This document shows positions 1-7,618 of a stretch of DNA of 20,543 nucleotides, in pieces. The notes under the pieces are model-generated. The model was not told the origin of the DNA, did no database searches, and saw only the letters and a list, made by a program, of their open reading frames with translations. This DNA is from a virus: IMG/VR virus record IMGVR_UViG_3300048554_000560, positions 1-20,543 of that record. The stretch is one strand, 5' to 3'. Numbering within the stretch: position 1 is the stretch's first letter; each line of letters starts with the position of its first letter. The position numbers were made by a program, and so were the translations under genes.

Positions 1-5
1 CTATT

Positions 6-365
6 ATGTCTGAACTTTCAAATTGGGGAGATTATGAACTTACTAAAAATTCACCGGAGTATGCATTTGTAGTAGAATATGTACAAAGAAGAAACGAAGT
101 TCTTGATGTATTTCTTAATAATGGAAACTACACATACACTAACAGGTATGGGCAAAGTGAAACATTAAGAATTAGAGGTTCTTCAAGAAGTAATCCAGTG
201 TTAAGTGGTAGTAGCGATGACTACTTAGAAGCACAGGAAGTAATGAGATTTATATGGGAGGACATCGTGGCTAAGAGTGAAGGTACAAACTTTAGACAAT
301 TAGCTAATGAAGTATTGTTTTACGAAATAAGCCCAGTAAACCCAACAAATATAAAGGATAGATAA
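6..365 (+). CDS. Hypothetical protein, possibly 5'-truncated
   Basis: Encodes 119 residues that I do not recognise. The composition is polar and mildly acidic with no signal peptide or membrane segment; the middle (about residues 45-70) is rich in Gly, Ser and Asn, and the C-terminal half looks helical. The ATG lies only five bases from the window edge, so no ribosome site can be judged, and the frame is open to the edge; the true start may be upstream. The stop overlaps the next ATG as TAATG, so it is translationally coupled to the following large gene and probably belongs to the same virion operon. A head completion or small virion protein is possible, but no motif supports a specific role. 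Confidence 0.75.
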   Translation: MSELSNWGDYELTKNSPEYAFVVEYVQRRNEVLDVFLNNGNYTYTNRYGQSETLRIRGSSRSNPVLSGSSDDYLEAQEVMRFIWEDIVAKSEGTNFRQLANEVLFYEISPVNPTNIKDR

Positions 366-1849
366 TGGACCCGGATAACGAAGAAAATAATATATTAGAC
401 CTGGAAGAAGGTAGCGGTGATGACACTGGTATAGATGTTGCTGATTTTAGTGAAGGTGGGATAGGTTCACAATCTATAGGAAGTATAATAGCTTATTATC
501 TTCAACAAGCTGCATATGAATATGATATCGCAAAAATAAATGAAAAAGGCACATCAGTTGATGCTAATACTCAAACTTTTAATTTAAACCAAATATTTCA
601 AAACGCTGATTTACGAGGCATATTTAGTGATGAAACAATAGCTTTATACAATGATGTCACAACAAATCTAAACATAGATAAATTAACAGAGTTAGTAATA
701 AAAGCTGATGCAGAAATTAGAAGTGCTGAACCGGTAATTGATAGACCGACTGAAGGTTCTGTTAAAGGTGCAACATCATATGTATTTCAAAAACCAGGAT
801 TTTTTGGACAGGGTACACAAACAAATACACAAGACATAATAGATGAAATAAACAAAACTCTTAACAGTGTTGATTACACAAGTGCTAGAGAAACAGAAGA
901 GAGATTACAAAAACAATCTGATGCTGGAGAATATATACCGGACCCAGCAGGTACTTATAGGTCAACTCATCCAGCGTGGGGATATACAACCGATAAAGAT
1001 GGAATGGTTCAGTCTAAAACTGAAACTGACCCTACTACTGGAGAGCCTACAGAGTATGATGCACCATTCCCAAAAGGTGCAGAGTATAGAAACTTTATTG
1101 ATATGGACCCAAGTGAAATATTTATATTAAAACAACGAATGGTTAGAGCAGGACACGATGCAGGACCACCAGCAGAATTTGGCCAGTGGACAGATAAAGA
1201 TGCTGCTTTTATGGCCCAAATATTTATCAAAGCAACTGATACTGGTAACTGGGAAAAAGATATGGCTGCTGGTATTGCTATGTATGAAACTACTCTTACA
1301 GAACAAGAAGCAGTATATAACGAAACAAAAAACTTTAGTGAAATGTATCAGGATTTCATAAACCTTGAACAACAAGTTAAAGCAAATCCAACACAAATTA
1401 AAGAACTTATGGACCAAGTAGGTGCGTTAATGGGTATTAATTTTACTGATGCAGATTATGTAGATTTCGCAGAAGATATAAATAAAAGTTTAGCCGAAGC
1501 ATCTGCATCTCAAAAGGCATACGAAGATAGCTTAATAACAGATAGAGATATTATCTTAGGGACTACATTGGGAGATAGTTATAGAGCAGAACCAGGTGAA
1601 GGTTATGTCAAACTAGCATTACCTAATAGCCGGCTACCTTTAATTGTTCCTGGATACGAAGTCTTAATGCAAGGCAAAGGTGAGATACCACAACCTAAAA
1701 GTGCTATAGATACCATACAAGAAAATTTATTAGCAAGACCGGAGATACAAGGAGAGATAGCATCGGTAGAGAATTTACAACAAATACAATATGGTACTAA
1801 CTTTTTTGAAGCATCAATGGGCCAAATTGGAATGGGAGATGATACATAA
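365..1849 (+). CDS. Large acidic virion-associated protein, unknown family
   Basis: Encodes 494 residues, strongly acidic, especially the first 40 residues, which look disordered. The rest is mostly predicted helix with Gln- and Glu-rich stretches and no signal peptide, transmembrane segment or enzyme motif that I can identify. It starts at a TAATG junction with the upstream gene and ends in another TAATG with the next. It is the first of five large genes of similar style lying immediately before the scaffold and capsid genes. Position and size suggest a structural or ejected internal virion protein of a short-tailed phage. This is inferred from context; I do not recognise the family. Confidence 0.8.
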   Translation: MDPDNEENNILDLEEGSGDDTGIDVADFSEGGIGSQSIGSIIAYYLQQAAYEYDIAKINEKGTSVDANTQTFNLNQIFQNADLRGIFSDETIALYNDVTTNLNIDKLTELVIKADAEIRSAEPVIDRPTEGSVKGATSYVFQKPGFFGQGTQTNTQDIIDEINKTLNSVDYTSARETEERLQKQSDAGEYIPDPAGTYRSTHPAWGYTTDKDGMVQSKTETDPTTGEPTEYDAPFPKGAEYRNFIDMDPSEIFILKQRMVRAGHDAGPPAEFGQWTDKDAAFMAQIFIKATDTGNWEKDMAAGIAMYETTLTEQEAVYNETKNFSEMYQDFINLEQQVKANPTQIKELMDQVGALMGINFTDADYVDFAEDINKSLAEASASQKAYEDSLITDRDIILGTTLGDSYRAEPGEGYVKLALPNSRLPLIVPGYEVLMQGKGEIPQPKSAIDTIQENLLARPEIQGEIASVENLQQIQYGTNFFEASMGQIGMGDDT

Positions 1850-2790
1850 TGGAAGAAAATAATACAACACCATTTGGTGGACTGGACTGGTATAAAGCTA
1901 AGACTGTTGAAGAGATGCGTGCAGATTTAGTAAGTATGGCCCAAGGTAATTACTTTGATAATGAAACAGAATATGTGTTTAAAGCAAGTGGTGACATTGT
2001 TATTAGAACTGGTGAAGAACTTAATGACCAAGCACCGGAAGGACCAGGACCGGAAGAATATCAACAAATGAACAATGAACAAATAGTTCAACAATATGTA
2101 TCAAGAATTAAAATGTATCCACCATTAGTGTCAATAGAAGACCAAGAAGGTTTTGCTGAAGCGTACTTACCTGCATTAGAGAATATGAATAATGTTGCAA
2201 GTGTATTTGGTAATGATGTTCAGTATGGAGATGGTATGACAATGGCTTCAGAAATACAGACAGGTGCAATAACAGATTATATTGCTACAGGATTTGAAAG
2301 TATTCAAGAGTTTTATGACTGGTATCTAAGTGATGTTGCACCTCATCAAGCAGTATTACAACCAGGACAAACACAAGCAGAAGACTTTAGTATTGTTGAT
2401 GAAGGTTTTTATGATGAGAAGAAAAATTTAACTGATGAATTTCCAATGTCTGAACCATTTGTGGACCCAATGACCACTCCAAACACTAGATTTGTTAGAA
2501 GCCCGGCAACACAAACTGATAACTCTTTGTTTAAACAGCCAGCTAAGAACTACTATGGACTGCTTAAATTGATTACCAACATACAAGAGGGTGCTGAAGA
2601 TTTTGTAAAATATAAAGATAGACTTAAAGCAGGTGCATTTGAAGGTATGGGACCTACAAAAGAAGCATTAGCTAGAGCAGGTAGGCTAGAAAGTGAACCA
2701 CCTAATACTGTATTTCCACAAAACGAAGAAGCTAAGTCTTTACTAGAGATGGTTAAAGAGATACAAGGTGGTAACCAAATTGCAGATTAA
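1849..2790 (+). CDS. Acidic virion-associated protein, unknown family
   Basis: Encodes 313 residues, acidic, rich in Glu, Gln and Asn, with no membrane segment or recognised domain. It begins at a TAATG junction. Near residue 228 it carries Leu-Phe-Lys-Gln encoded by TTG TTT AAA CAG, one of the nine copies of the dispersed palindrome. Its last codons overlap the start of a small Lys-rich reading frame in the +1 frame that runs to the next large gene. By placement among similar genes before the scaffold it is a candidate structural or ejection protein; no function can be read from the sequence. Confidence 0.8.
   Translation: MEENNTTPFGGLDWYKAKTVEEMRADLVSMAQGNYFDNETEYVFKASGDIVIRTGEELNDQAPEGPGPEEYQQMNNEQIVQQYVSRIKMYPPLVSIEDQEGFAEAYLPALENMNNVASVFGNDVQYGDGMTMASEIQTGAITDYIATGFESIQEFYDWYLSDVAPHQAVLQPGQTQAEDFSIVDEGFYDEKKNLTDEFPMSEPFVDPMTTPNTRFVRSPATQTDNSLFKQPAKNYYGLLKLITNIQEGAEDFVKYKDRLKAGAFEGMGPTKEALARAGRLESEPPNTVFPQNEEAKSLLEMVKEIQGGNQIAD
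2527..2538. promoter_or_regulatory. Dispersed palindrome copy 1 (in-gene)
   Basis: TTGTTTAAACAG, one base from the full palindrome TTGTTTAAACAA. It lies inside a coding region and is read in phase as Leu-Phe-Lys-Gln. See the finding on the dispersed site. Confidence 0.55.
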
Positions 2791-2866
2791 AAAGAAAACT
2801 GTTGAAGAAATAGCTGAAGAACTTAAACAAGCCAAGGAACAATTTAAAAAAACTAAAGAGAAATAA
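2780..2866 (+). CDS. Lys-rich 28-residue microprotein
   Basis: A short frame starts at TTG 2780, eight bases after AAGGTGG, overlaps the last 11 bases of the preceding gene and ends exactly at a TAATG junction with the next large gene. A GTG at 2768 in the same frame is an alternative start. The 28-residue product is highly charged and basic, reading as one amphipathic helix with repeating Lys/Glu pairs, in contrast to the acidic proteins around it. The stop/start overlap, matching the other junctions in this operon, and the ribosome site are the evidence that it is translated. It might instead be a +1 frameshift extension of the preceding protein. Function unknown. Confidence 0.45.
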   Translation: MQIKKKTVEEIAEELKQAKEQFKKTKEK

Positions 2867-4614
2867 TGTCAGTTGAATTAGGTAATAGAGAAGTTCAAAT
2901 GATAACTGATGCTATAAAATCAGTTGTTGATGATGCTATAAAATTTGGTAATCCCGAAAATTTTAAAATGCCTGATGGCTCTTATATGAAAAACGCAGAG
3001 GACTGGCGTACAGGTATTATTTCTAGTCTTATACAAGGAACTCCAGGAGATACTTACGCATCACATACAGGAGTATTGTATAATTACACTAACAAAATAG
3101 ATAGCAATATAAAAAATGTAAGACTTGAAACTCTTATTAATTACGCATTTGATACCTTTTTAGCATTTGAAGAAACAGAAATGTTAGATAAATTAGCATC
3201 ACCGGATTTTTTGTGGACTGGATTTCAGGAAACGAGTGAGGCTATTTACGATATTGCAATGGAGTTGACTAATGATTTTGATTTAGAGATACCTTCAGTT
3301 AGTGCTGATAACTGGGATATAAAAACATTATTAATAGAAACAAGTGAAGCACTTTTGGATAGCGACATAAAAGAAGGGGATTTAACAAGCAGTCTTGAAT
3401 TACGAATAAGAGTTTTAGATGACATACGAATTAACGAGTTATACCAAATGTATGGTACATTCCCATCTACTGAAGGTGTAAGACCATTTATAGTACAGCT
3501 TACGGAGTTGTATGACCAAGTAGATAATTTAGATGATGATGGTATTTTAGAAATTATAGATGCGTTAGAAAATTTATATATTGAAAATGACCCAGGATTT
3601 ACTTTAAAAGAAATTAATCCAGGTGGTAAAGGCAGACCATCTATTCAACAAATAGTAAAAAATCAAATACAACATTATTTTCAAGAGATGACAGATTTAC
3701 AAGAAAGATATATAAAATTTAAGAACACACCATCAACAGTTTTTCAATCAGTACACGATGAAAATGTTGAAAGAATGTTTTATAATATGGGACAAATAGT
3801 GGACCCAATGAGAGATGCATTTGGTGATATGCTATTTAGCACTAAAGAACCCGCACAGTTTACTAGCAGCTTTTCAGTTTTTCAGGGGACAGATGCAGAA
3901 TTACCATATCAAATTGGTAAAACATATATGAATAGGTTCCAGGAAATAGCAGGTAAAAAAGCATACGATATAACTACTGACCCAAACTATGCTAAAGATT
4001 TCAGTGTATCTAAAAACTTAACTGCTGGTGAATTTTTAGCTGATTATGTAAGTATGAATATATACGGAAATCGTATTGATGATGATATGCGAGAAAAATT
4101 AAGTCGTATAAGTATTAATGATGCAAACGCAGATGTACCATACGACCCACGATATATAACTCCCGAACAATTAGTACAAGATGTAGATAAAGCCATATCT
4201 AATTCAGATGGTGTAGAAAATCTAAACAAAGCTAAAAAGATTATGGATAAAAACCCTGGTGTATTTAAAAAAGTATTTAGTGTGTTAGAAAAACTAGACA
4301 TCGGGGACCAAGTAATTACTAAAGCAGTGCTACCTGCATTAGGAAGAATAGGTGTAGCTGGTGCAACTGGACCACTTGCTTTAGCTTATGCAGGATATGA
4401 AACCGCATTACTACTAGGAGATATAGCAAATTCTATTTATCAAGCACAAACAACTGATGAAGGTTTTTGGGATAACTTTGGTGAAGTAAGTGATAAGTAT
4501 TCTATTGCATACAAAATAAGCAAACCAGTGTATGATATAATACTAGGAAACCTATCTACAGTATTAGAACAGGAGGATGAGGAATTTATTCCACAATACA
4601 TCTATGACAGTTGA
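2866..4614 (+). CDS. Large acidic virion protein with hydrophobic C-terminal helix
   Basis: Encodes 582 residues, mostly helical and acidic. Around residues 487-525 there is an Ala/Gly/Leu-rich hydrophobic stretch that could be one or two membrane-inserting helices, the only such segment among the large upstream proteins. This would suit an ejected internal virion protein that contacts the cell membrane, but that is inference from position and composition. It starts at a TAATG junction with the Lys-rich microprotein. The 3' end overlaps the next gene by 11 or 38 bases depending on which start is used there. I do not recognise the family. Confidence 0.8.
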   Translation: MSVELGNREVQMITDAIKSVVDDAIKFGNPENFKMPDGSYMKNAEDWRTGIISSLIQGTPGDTYASHTGVLYNYTNKIDSNIKNVRLETLINYAFDTFLAFEETEMLDKLASPDFLWTGFQETSEAIYDIAMELTNDFDLEIPSVSADNWDIKTLLIETSEALLDSDIKEGDLTSSLELRIRVLDDIRINELYQMYGTFPSTEGVRPFIVQLTELYDQVDNLDDDGILEIIDALENLYIENDPGFTLKEINPGGKGRPSIQQIVKNQIQHYFQEMTDLQERYIKFKNTPSTVFQSVHDENVERMFYNMGQIVDPMRDAFGDMLFSTKEPAQFTSSFSVFQGTDAELPYQIGKTYMNRFQEIAGKKAYDITTDPNYAKDFSVSKNLTAGEFLADYVSMNIYGNRIDDDMREKLSRISINDANADVPYDPRYITPEQLVQDVDKAISNSDGVENLNKAKKIMDKNPGVFKKVFSVLEKLDIGDQVITKAVLPALGRIGVAGATGPLALAYAGYETALLLGDIANSIYQAQTTDEGFWDNFGEVSDKYSIAYKISKPVYDIILGNLSTVLEQEDEEFIPQYIYDS

Positions 4615-5803
4615 AGAAGAAGAAAAGCAAGGATTATTAACTAACCAGTTTGTATTCCAACCGGAAGAAATTATAGAAATAGATGGTGTAGTGTATGCAG
4701 TTTATTTTGATACAGGTGAAGAACTAGGTGACTTCCCTATCCTAGCTAAAGTTGACAATGCTAATTTTGTGACAGTAGGTGTAGAGCCAATATCACTAGA
4801 TATGGAAAGTTTTGCACTGCGATATGGTTATGTATTTAGAGGACACGAAGATTTATTAGTTAGTGAAATACTAACAGGTGAAGATGAAAAGGACTACAAA
4901 GGTGTATTTGATGTAGTAGAGGCACAGTTTGAAGCTAAAGCCAAGGATGAAGGAATGAGTTGGTTGTTAGATACAGATGTTCAAGCTGCATTTTTAGCTG
5001 CTTCTCTAACTGGTACACCAATATCTACTGATGATTTAGAAGGTACACAATGGTATGAAAACTCTACAGAAGGTGAAAGAAACTTTATGTTGCAGTATTA
5101 TTCAGACCCGGACAAGGTTGCTAAAGACATAGGAACTAATATGGCCAACATTAAAGAAGGAATTGTAGCTAGAAATATGACTGGACCAGTAAATGAACTA
5201 GCAAAAACAATAGCTATGATGGTGACAACAGGCCAAATACTACCGGATGAAGTAGATACATATTTAGATTACATTGATGACAGTGCATATTTAGATTTAC
5301 TAGGTGGTAAAGAACTACTACCCGAAGGCTTACAAGATTTTGTAGGGAAGTTTACTGGTGTCAATACAGGACAATCAACTGCTAAAGGTTTCATTGTAGA
5401 TACATTGGGTATGGGTGCATACGAAGCTATGGTTAGTAACAATTCATTTTATAAGATAGCCGCAAGAGTTAGAGCGGGAGATATAGAAGGTGTAAAGAAT
5501 GAACTACAAATGCAACACGATGTACTTTATCCAATGTTTAAAGGTTCTAACTACGCTACTTGGAATGGATACTACTCAAATAGAGCATCTAAACTTATCA
5601 ATGGAACTACGGGTGGACAGCTAGTTAAGTTAACACAAAGTCAACAAGACACTATAGATGATTTAATTGTTAAAGCTAATGGAGATTATATGAAGTTTGA
5701 TGAAGAAGTAAGAACAAGTTTTATTGACAGCCCAGGAGTTAAAAATAAATTCTTAGATGATTTAGCATCAAGAGTACCTCAAGCATTTAGTGGAGTATTT
5801 TAA
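4577..5803 (+). CDS. Acidic virion protein, resembles actinophage minor structural proteins
   Basis: Encodes up to 408 residues. Two starts are possible: ATG 4577, which directly abuts AGGAGG at 4571-4576 (too close for normal use), and ATG 4604, ten codons in, whose product begins Met-Thr-Val-Glu. Both overlap the end of the previous gene. The protein is acidic and helical. Its central region (about residues 125-215), including Gly-Thr-Pro-Ile-Ser and Thr-Gln-Trp-Tyr segments followed by a Ser-Thr-Glu-Gly-Glu-Arg run, recalls large virion proteins of Streptomyces phages, from memory and unverified. It ends at a TAATG junction. Internal or minor virion protein is the best guess. Confidence 0.75.
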   Translation: MRNLFHNTSMTVEEEEKQGLLTNQFVFQPEEIIEIDGVVYAVYFDTGEELGDFPILAKVDNANFVTVGVEPISLDMESFALRYGYVFRGHEDLLVSEILTGEDEKDYKGVFDVVEAQFEAKAKDEGMSWLLDTDVQAAFLAASLTGTPISTDDLEGTQWYENSTEGERNFMLQYYSDPDKVAKDIGTNMANIKEGIVARNMTGPVNELAKTIAMMVTTGQILPDEVDTYLDYIDDSAYLDLLGGKELLPEGLQDFVGKFTGVNTGQSTAKGFIVDTLGMGAYEAMVSNNSFYKIAARVRAGDIEGVKNELQMQHDVLYPMFKGSNYATWNGYYSNRASKLINGTTGGQLVKLTQSQQDTIDDLIVKANGDYMKFDEEVRTSFIDSPGVKNKFLDDLASRVPQAFSGVF

Positions 5804-6936
5804 TGCCTTTATATAAAGACCCAAGAACAGGAAAAACAAAAGAATTTGATACTGCCTCTGAAGCTGCTGGTGAAGGATATTTTGAGGAAGTAAAATTAGA
5901 GGACCAAGTTGACCCGGCTGTTATTGATGCAGTTAACAATGCTGGTGTTCCTGGATTAGAAGATGGTGAAGAAATAATTATTAATCCTGGACCATCACAA
6001 GCAGAAGAAGAGTTAGCAAATGCTGAAGAAAAAGCATTAGAAATAATAAACTCATTTTTAAGTGCGTGGGAAGGTTCAAATATTTACACTGGTAGTGATA
6101 CTACACCGGAGTTTGAAGAAGAAACAGAAACATACACACCTACAAAAGATGATGCAGCTGCATTATATCCATACTTCCCTTCTAATATTCTTGATGGATT
6201 AATAGCTAAGTGGACAGAAACAGGAAGTATTGATATTGCACTTGCAACAGTAAGAGGTAGTGATGAGTATGCTAAAGCATTCCCTGGTATAAGAAGAGAA
6301 GATGGAACTCTTCGTATGACAGAGATACAATACCTAGAATTAAAAGATGGTATGAAAGATGCATTAAGAACATACAACTTAAATCCCGATATATTTGCAG
6401 ATGAAATAACATCAGCAATAAGCGGTGATGTGGATATACAAGAATTTAAAGCAAGACTAGAGTTTGGTTATGAACAGTTAGTAAACAACAAAGAACAAGT
6501 ACTAGAAATATTTAACGAACAATATGGTTATGCAATAGATGAAACTTCTTTATTTGCTATGTTTATTAGCCCAACAATATCTACAGCAGTTTTAGAAAAT
6601 CAAATACTTACATCTCAAATACTTGCAGAAGCAGAAATAGCTACAGTATCAGTAGGACTTACAACAGCAGAAAAATTTGTAGAAGCTGATGTATCACAGA
6701 GAGATGCAGCTAAAGTATTTGCTAGAACAGATGAGTTGTCGGGCCTTACAGGTGCAGCCGCAGGTAGAGGTACTACCATTACTGAAGAACAAATTGCACT
6801 AGGAGTAGCTGGATTATCACCACAAGAATTAGGATTAGTTAAACGAGTAGCAGCACAAGAAGCAAGCGAAAGTGCTATACAGACAGGTGCATCAACAACC
6901 CAAGATGGGAAAGTTGTTGGATTAGTTGCTGAATAA
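5803..6936 (+). CDS. Putative internal/minor virion protein
   Basis: Encodes 377 residues, acidic. Residues 1-25 look like a small basic N-terminal motif, residues 45-115 are acidic and probably disordered, and residues 120-340 are helical. A Tyr-Ala-Lys-Ala-Phe-Pro-Gly-Ile motif near residue 160, followed by a Tyr-Leu-Glu-Leu helix, a Gly-Asp-Val-Asp turn and a Gly-Tyr motif, matches my memory of a helical virion protein family in Streptomyces and related actinophages; a search would be needed to confirm this. It is the last of the large pre-scaffold genes: its stop is followed within 5 bp by a palindromic operator and promoter, so the upstream operon probably ends or is relayed here. Confidence 0.78.
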   Translation: MPLYKDPRTGKTKEFDTASEAAGEGYFEEVKLEDQVDPAVIDAVNNAGVPGLEDGEEIIINPGPSQAEEELANAEEKALEIINSFLSAWEGSNIYTGSDTTPEFEEETETYTPTKDDAAALYPYFPSNILDGLIAKWTETGSIDIALATVRGSDEYAKAFPGIRREDGTLRMTEIQYLELKDGMKDALRTYNLNPDIFADEITSAISGDVDIQEFKARLEFGYEQLVNNKEQVLEIFNEQYGYAIDETSLFAMFISPTISTAVLENQILTSQILAEAEIATVSVGLTTAEKFVEADVSQRDAAKVFARTDELSGLTGAAAGRGTTITEEQIALGVAGLSPQELGLVKRVAAQEASESAIQTGASTTQDGKVVGLVAE

Positions 6937-6940
6937 CTAC

Positions 6941-6965
6941 CTGTTTAAACAACTTGTGTTATAAT
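6941..6965 (+). promoter_or_regulatory. Capsid-unit promoter with overlapping palindromic operator
   Basis: CTGTTTAAACAA (6941-6952) is followed by an extended -10, TG-T-TATAAT, with TG at 6957-6958 and the hexamer at 6960-6965. The expected transcription start is near 6972. The palindrome is centred about 25 bp upstream of that start, in the -35 region, where a bound protein would either block or recruit polymerase. There is no convincing -35 hexamer, consistent with an extended -10 promoter. It would drive the structured leader, scaffold and capsid genes. It is palindrome copy 2 of nine. Confidence 0.65.
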
Positions 6966-6971
6966 TAATAC

Positions 6972-7124
6972 GACACCCTACTAAGGTCGGGTGGTTAAAA
7001 TAGACCTAGAACGAAAACTGTCTTGATGCCTACATACAAGACACGATAAAAAAATAATATGTAGTAGTTCAGCCGATGACATAAATGCGGCTCGTAAAAA
7101 TATTATTTATAGGAGAGGACAGCA
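6972..7124 (+). ncRNA. Structured 5' leader of the scaffold-capsid transcript
   Basis: About 150 nt without a reading frame separate the promoter from the scaffold ATG. I see several inverted repeats: CACCC/GGGTG (6974-6978 with 6989-6993); an overlapping AGGTC/GACCT pair (6984-6988 with 7003-7007) that excludes the first; TGTCTTG/CAAGACA (7019-7025 with 7037-7043, 11-nt loop); and an outer AAATAATAT/ATATTATTT stem (7052-7060 with 7100-7108) enclosing AGCCG/CGGCT (7071-7075 with 7088-7092). The outer stem ends just before the ribosome site AGGAGAGGA (7111-7119). It matches no riboswitch class I know. It could stabilise this mRNA or regulate translation. Confidence 0.5.
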
Positions 7125-7574
7125 ATGTCACAAAACGAAGAAGCAAGCGTAGAAACCAATACTGGTGAAGATAAAAACTGGAAGGCAATTCGTGAGGAAA
7201 ATAAAACCCTTAAAGAAGAACTGATAAAGTATCAAGGCCAGGAACGAGATGAGTTGTTTAAACAAGTAGGTTTAGATAGGTCAAAAGGAATTGGTAAAGC
7301 AGCCGACCAAATGTACGAAGGCGATACTACAGCAGATGCATTAAAAGCATTTATAGCTGAAGAATTTGGCGAAGAAGTATTTGGGCAACAAGACAGTTTT
7401 CGTGAAACAGTCAACGCAGGGCAGGAAAGATTAGACAGCCTTGCAGCACAAGCACAAGCAGTGTCGGGTTCCCCAGGAATACGGGACCAAATAGCCGCAG
7501 CACAAGAAACTGGTAGGGTGCGAGATAGTATTGCTTCTAAAATGAAAGCTCTTAACGAGCTGGATAAAAAATAG
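7125..7574 (+). CDS. Putative capsid scaffolding protein
   Basis: Encodes 149 residues, acidic and helical, with a predicted coiled coil at about residues 18-45 (Lys-Thr-Leu-Lys-Glu-Glu-Leu) and Ala/Gln-rich helices towards the C terminus, ending in a basic patch. No cysteines are present. Small size, charged coiled-coil character and placement immediately before the major capsid gene are typical of scaffolding proteins that guide procapsid assembly and then leave. It has a strong ribosome site, AGGAGAGGA, and follows its own promoter and leader. Residues 44-47 are Leu-Phe-Lys-Gln encoded by a full copy of the dispersed palindrome (7254-7265). Assignment rests on context and composition rather than a catalytic or family motif. 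Confidence 0.75.
   Translation: MSQNEEASVETNTGEDKNWKAIREENKTLKEELIKYQGQERDELFKQVGLDRSKGIGKAADQMYEGDTTADALKAFIAEEFGEEVFGQQDSFRETVNAGQERLDSLAAQAQAVSGSPGIRDQIAAAQETGRVRDSIASKMKALNELDKK
7254..7265. promoter_or_regulatory. Dispersed palindrome copy 3 (in scaffold gene)
   Basis: A perfect TTGTTTAAACAA, read in phase as Leu-Phe-Lys-Gln and preceded by GAG (Glu), giving the same five-residue reading as copies 6 and 9 in unrelated genes. It lies 313 bp downstream of copy 2. Confidence 0.6.
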
Positions 7575-7575
7575 T

Positions 7576-7612
7576 TTAGGAGAATAAGCCTCCTAAGCAA
7601 GAAATTTAGGAG
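7576..7612 (+). promoter_or_regulatory. Alternative hairpins over the capsid ribosome site
   Basis: TTTAGGAGA occurs twice exactly 30 bp apart (7575-7583 and 7605-7613), with CTCCTAA (7590-7596) between them. CTCCTAA can pair over 7 bp with TTAGGAG at 7576-7582 or with TTAGGAG at 7606-7612, but not with both. The downstream copy is the Shine-Dalgarno sequence of the major capsid gene, so the second hairpin would hide it while the first would free it. Confidence 0.55.
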
Positions 7613-7618
7613 ATTAAA

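Noticed and set aside
4533-4541. TGATATAAT extended -10 before the gene at 4577.
   Set aside because: It encodes Tyr-Asp-Ile-Ile in a long coding region, and no gap or terminator marks a new transcription unit there. Kept only as a possibility.
6967-6987. TAATACGAC matches the first nine bases of a T7 promoter.
   Set aside because: The match breaks down after nine bases, the rest of the consensus is poor, no other such site is apparent in the window, and the stretch is explained by overlap with the -10 TATAAT. Coincidence is more likely.
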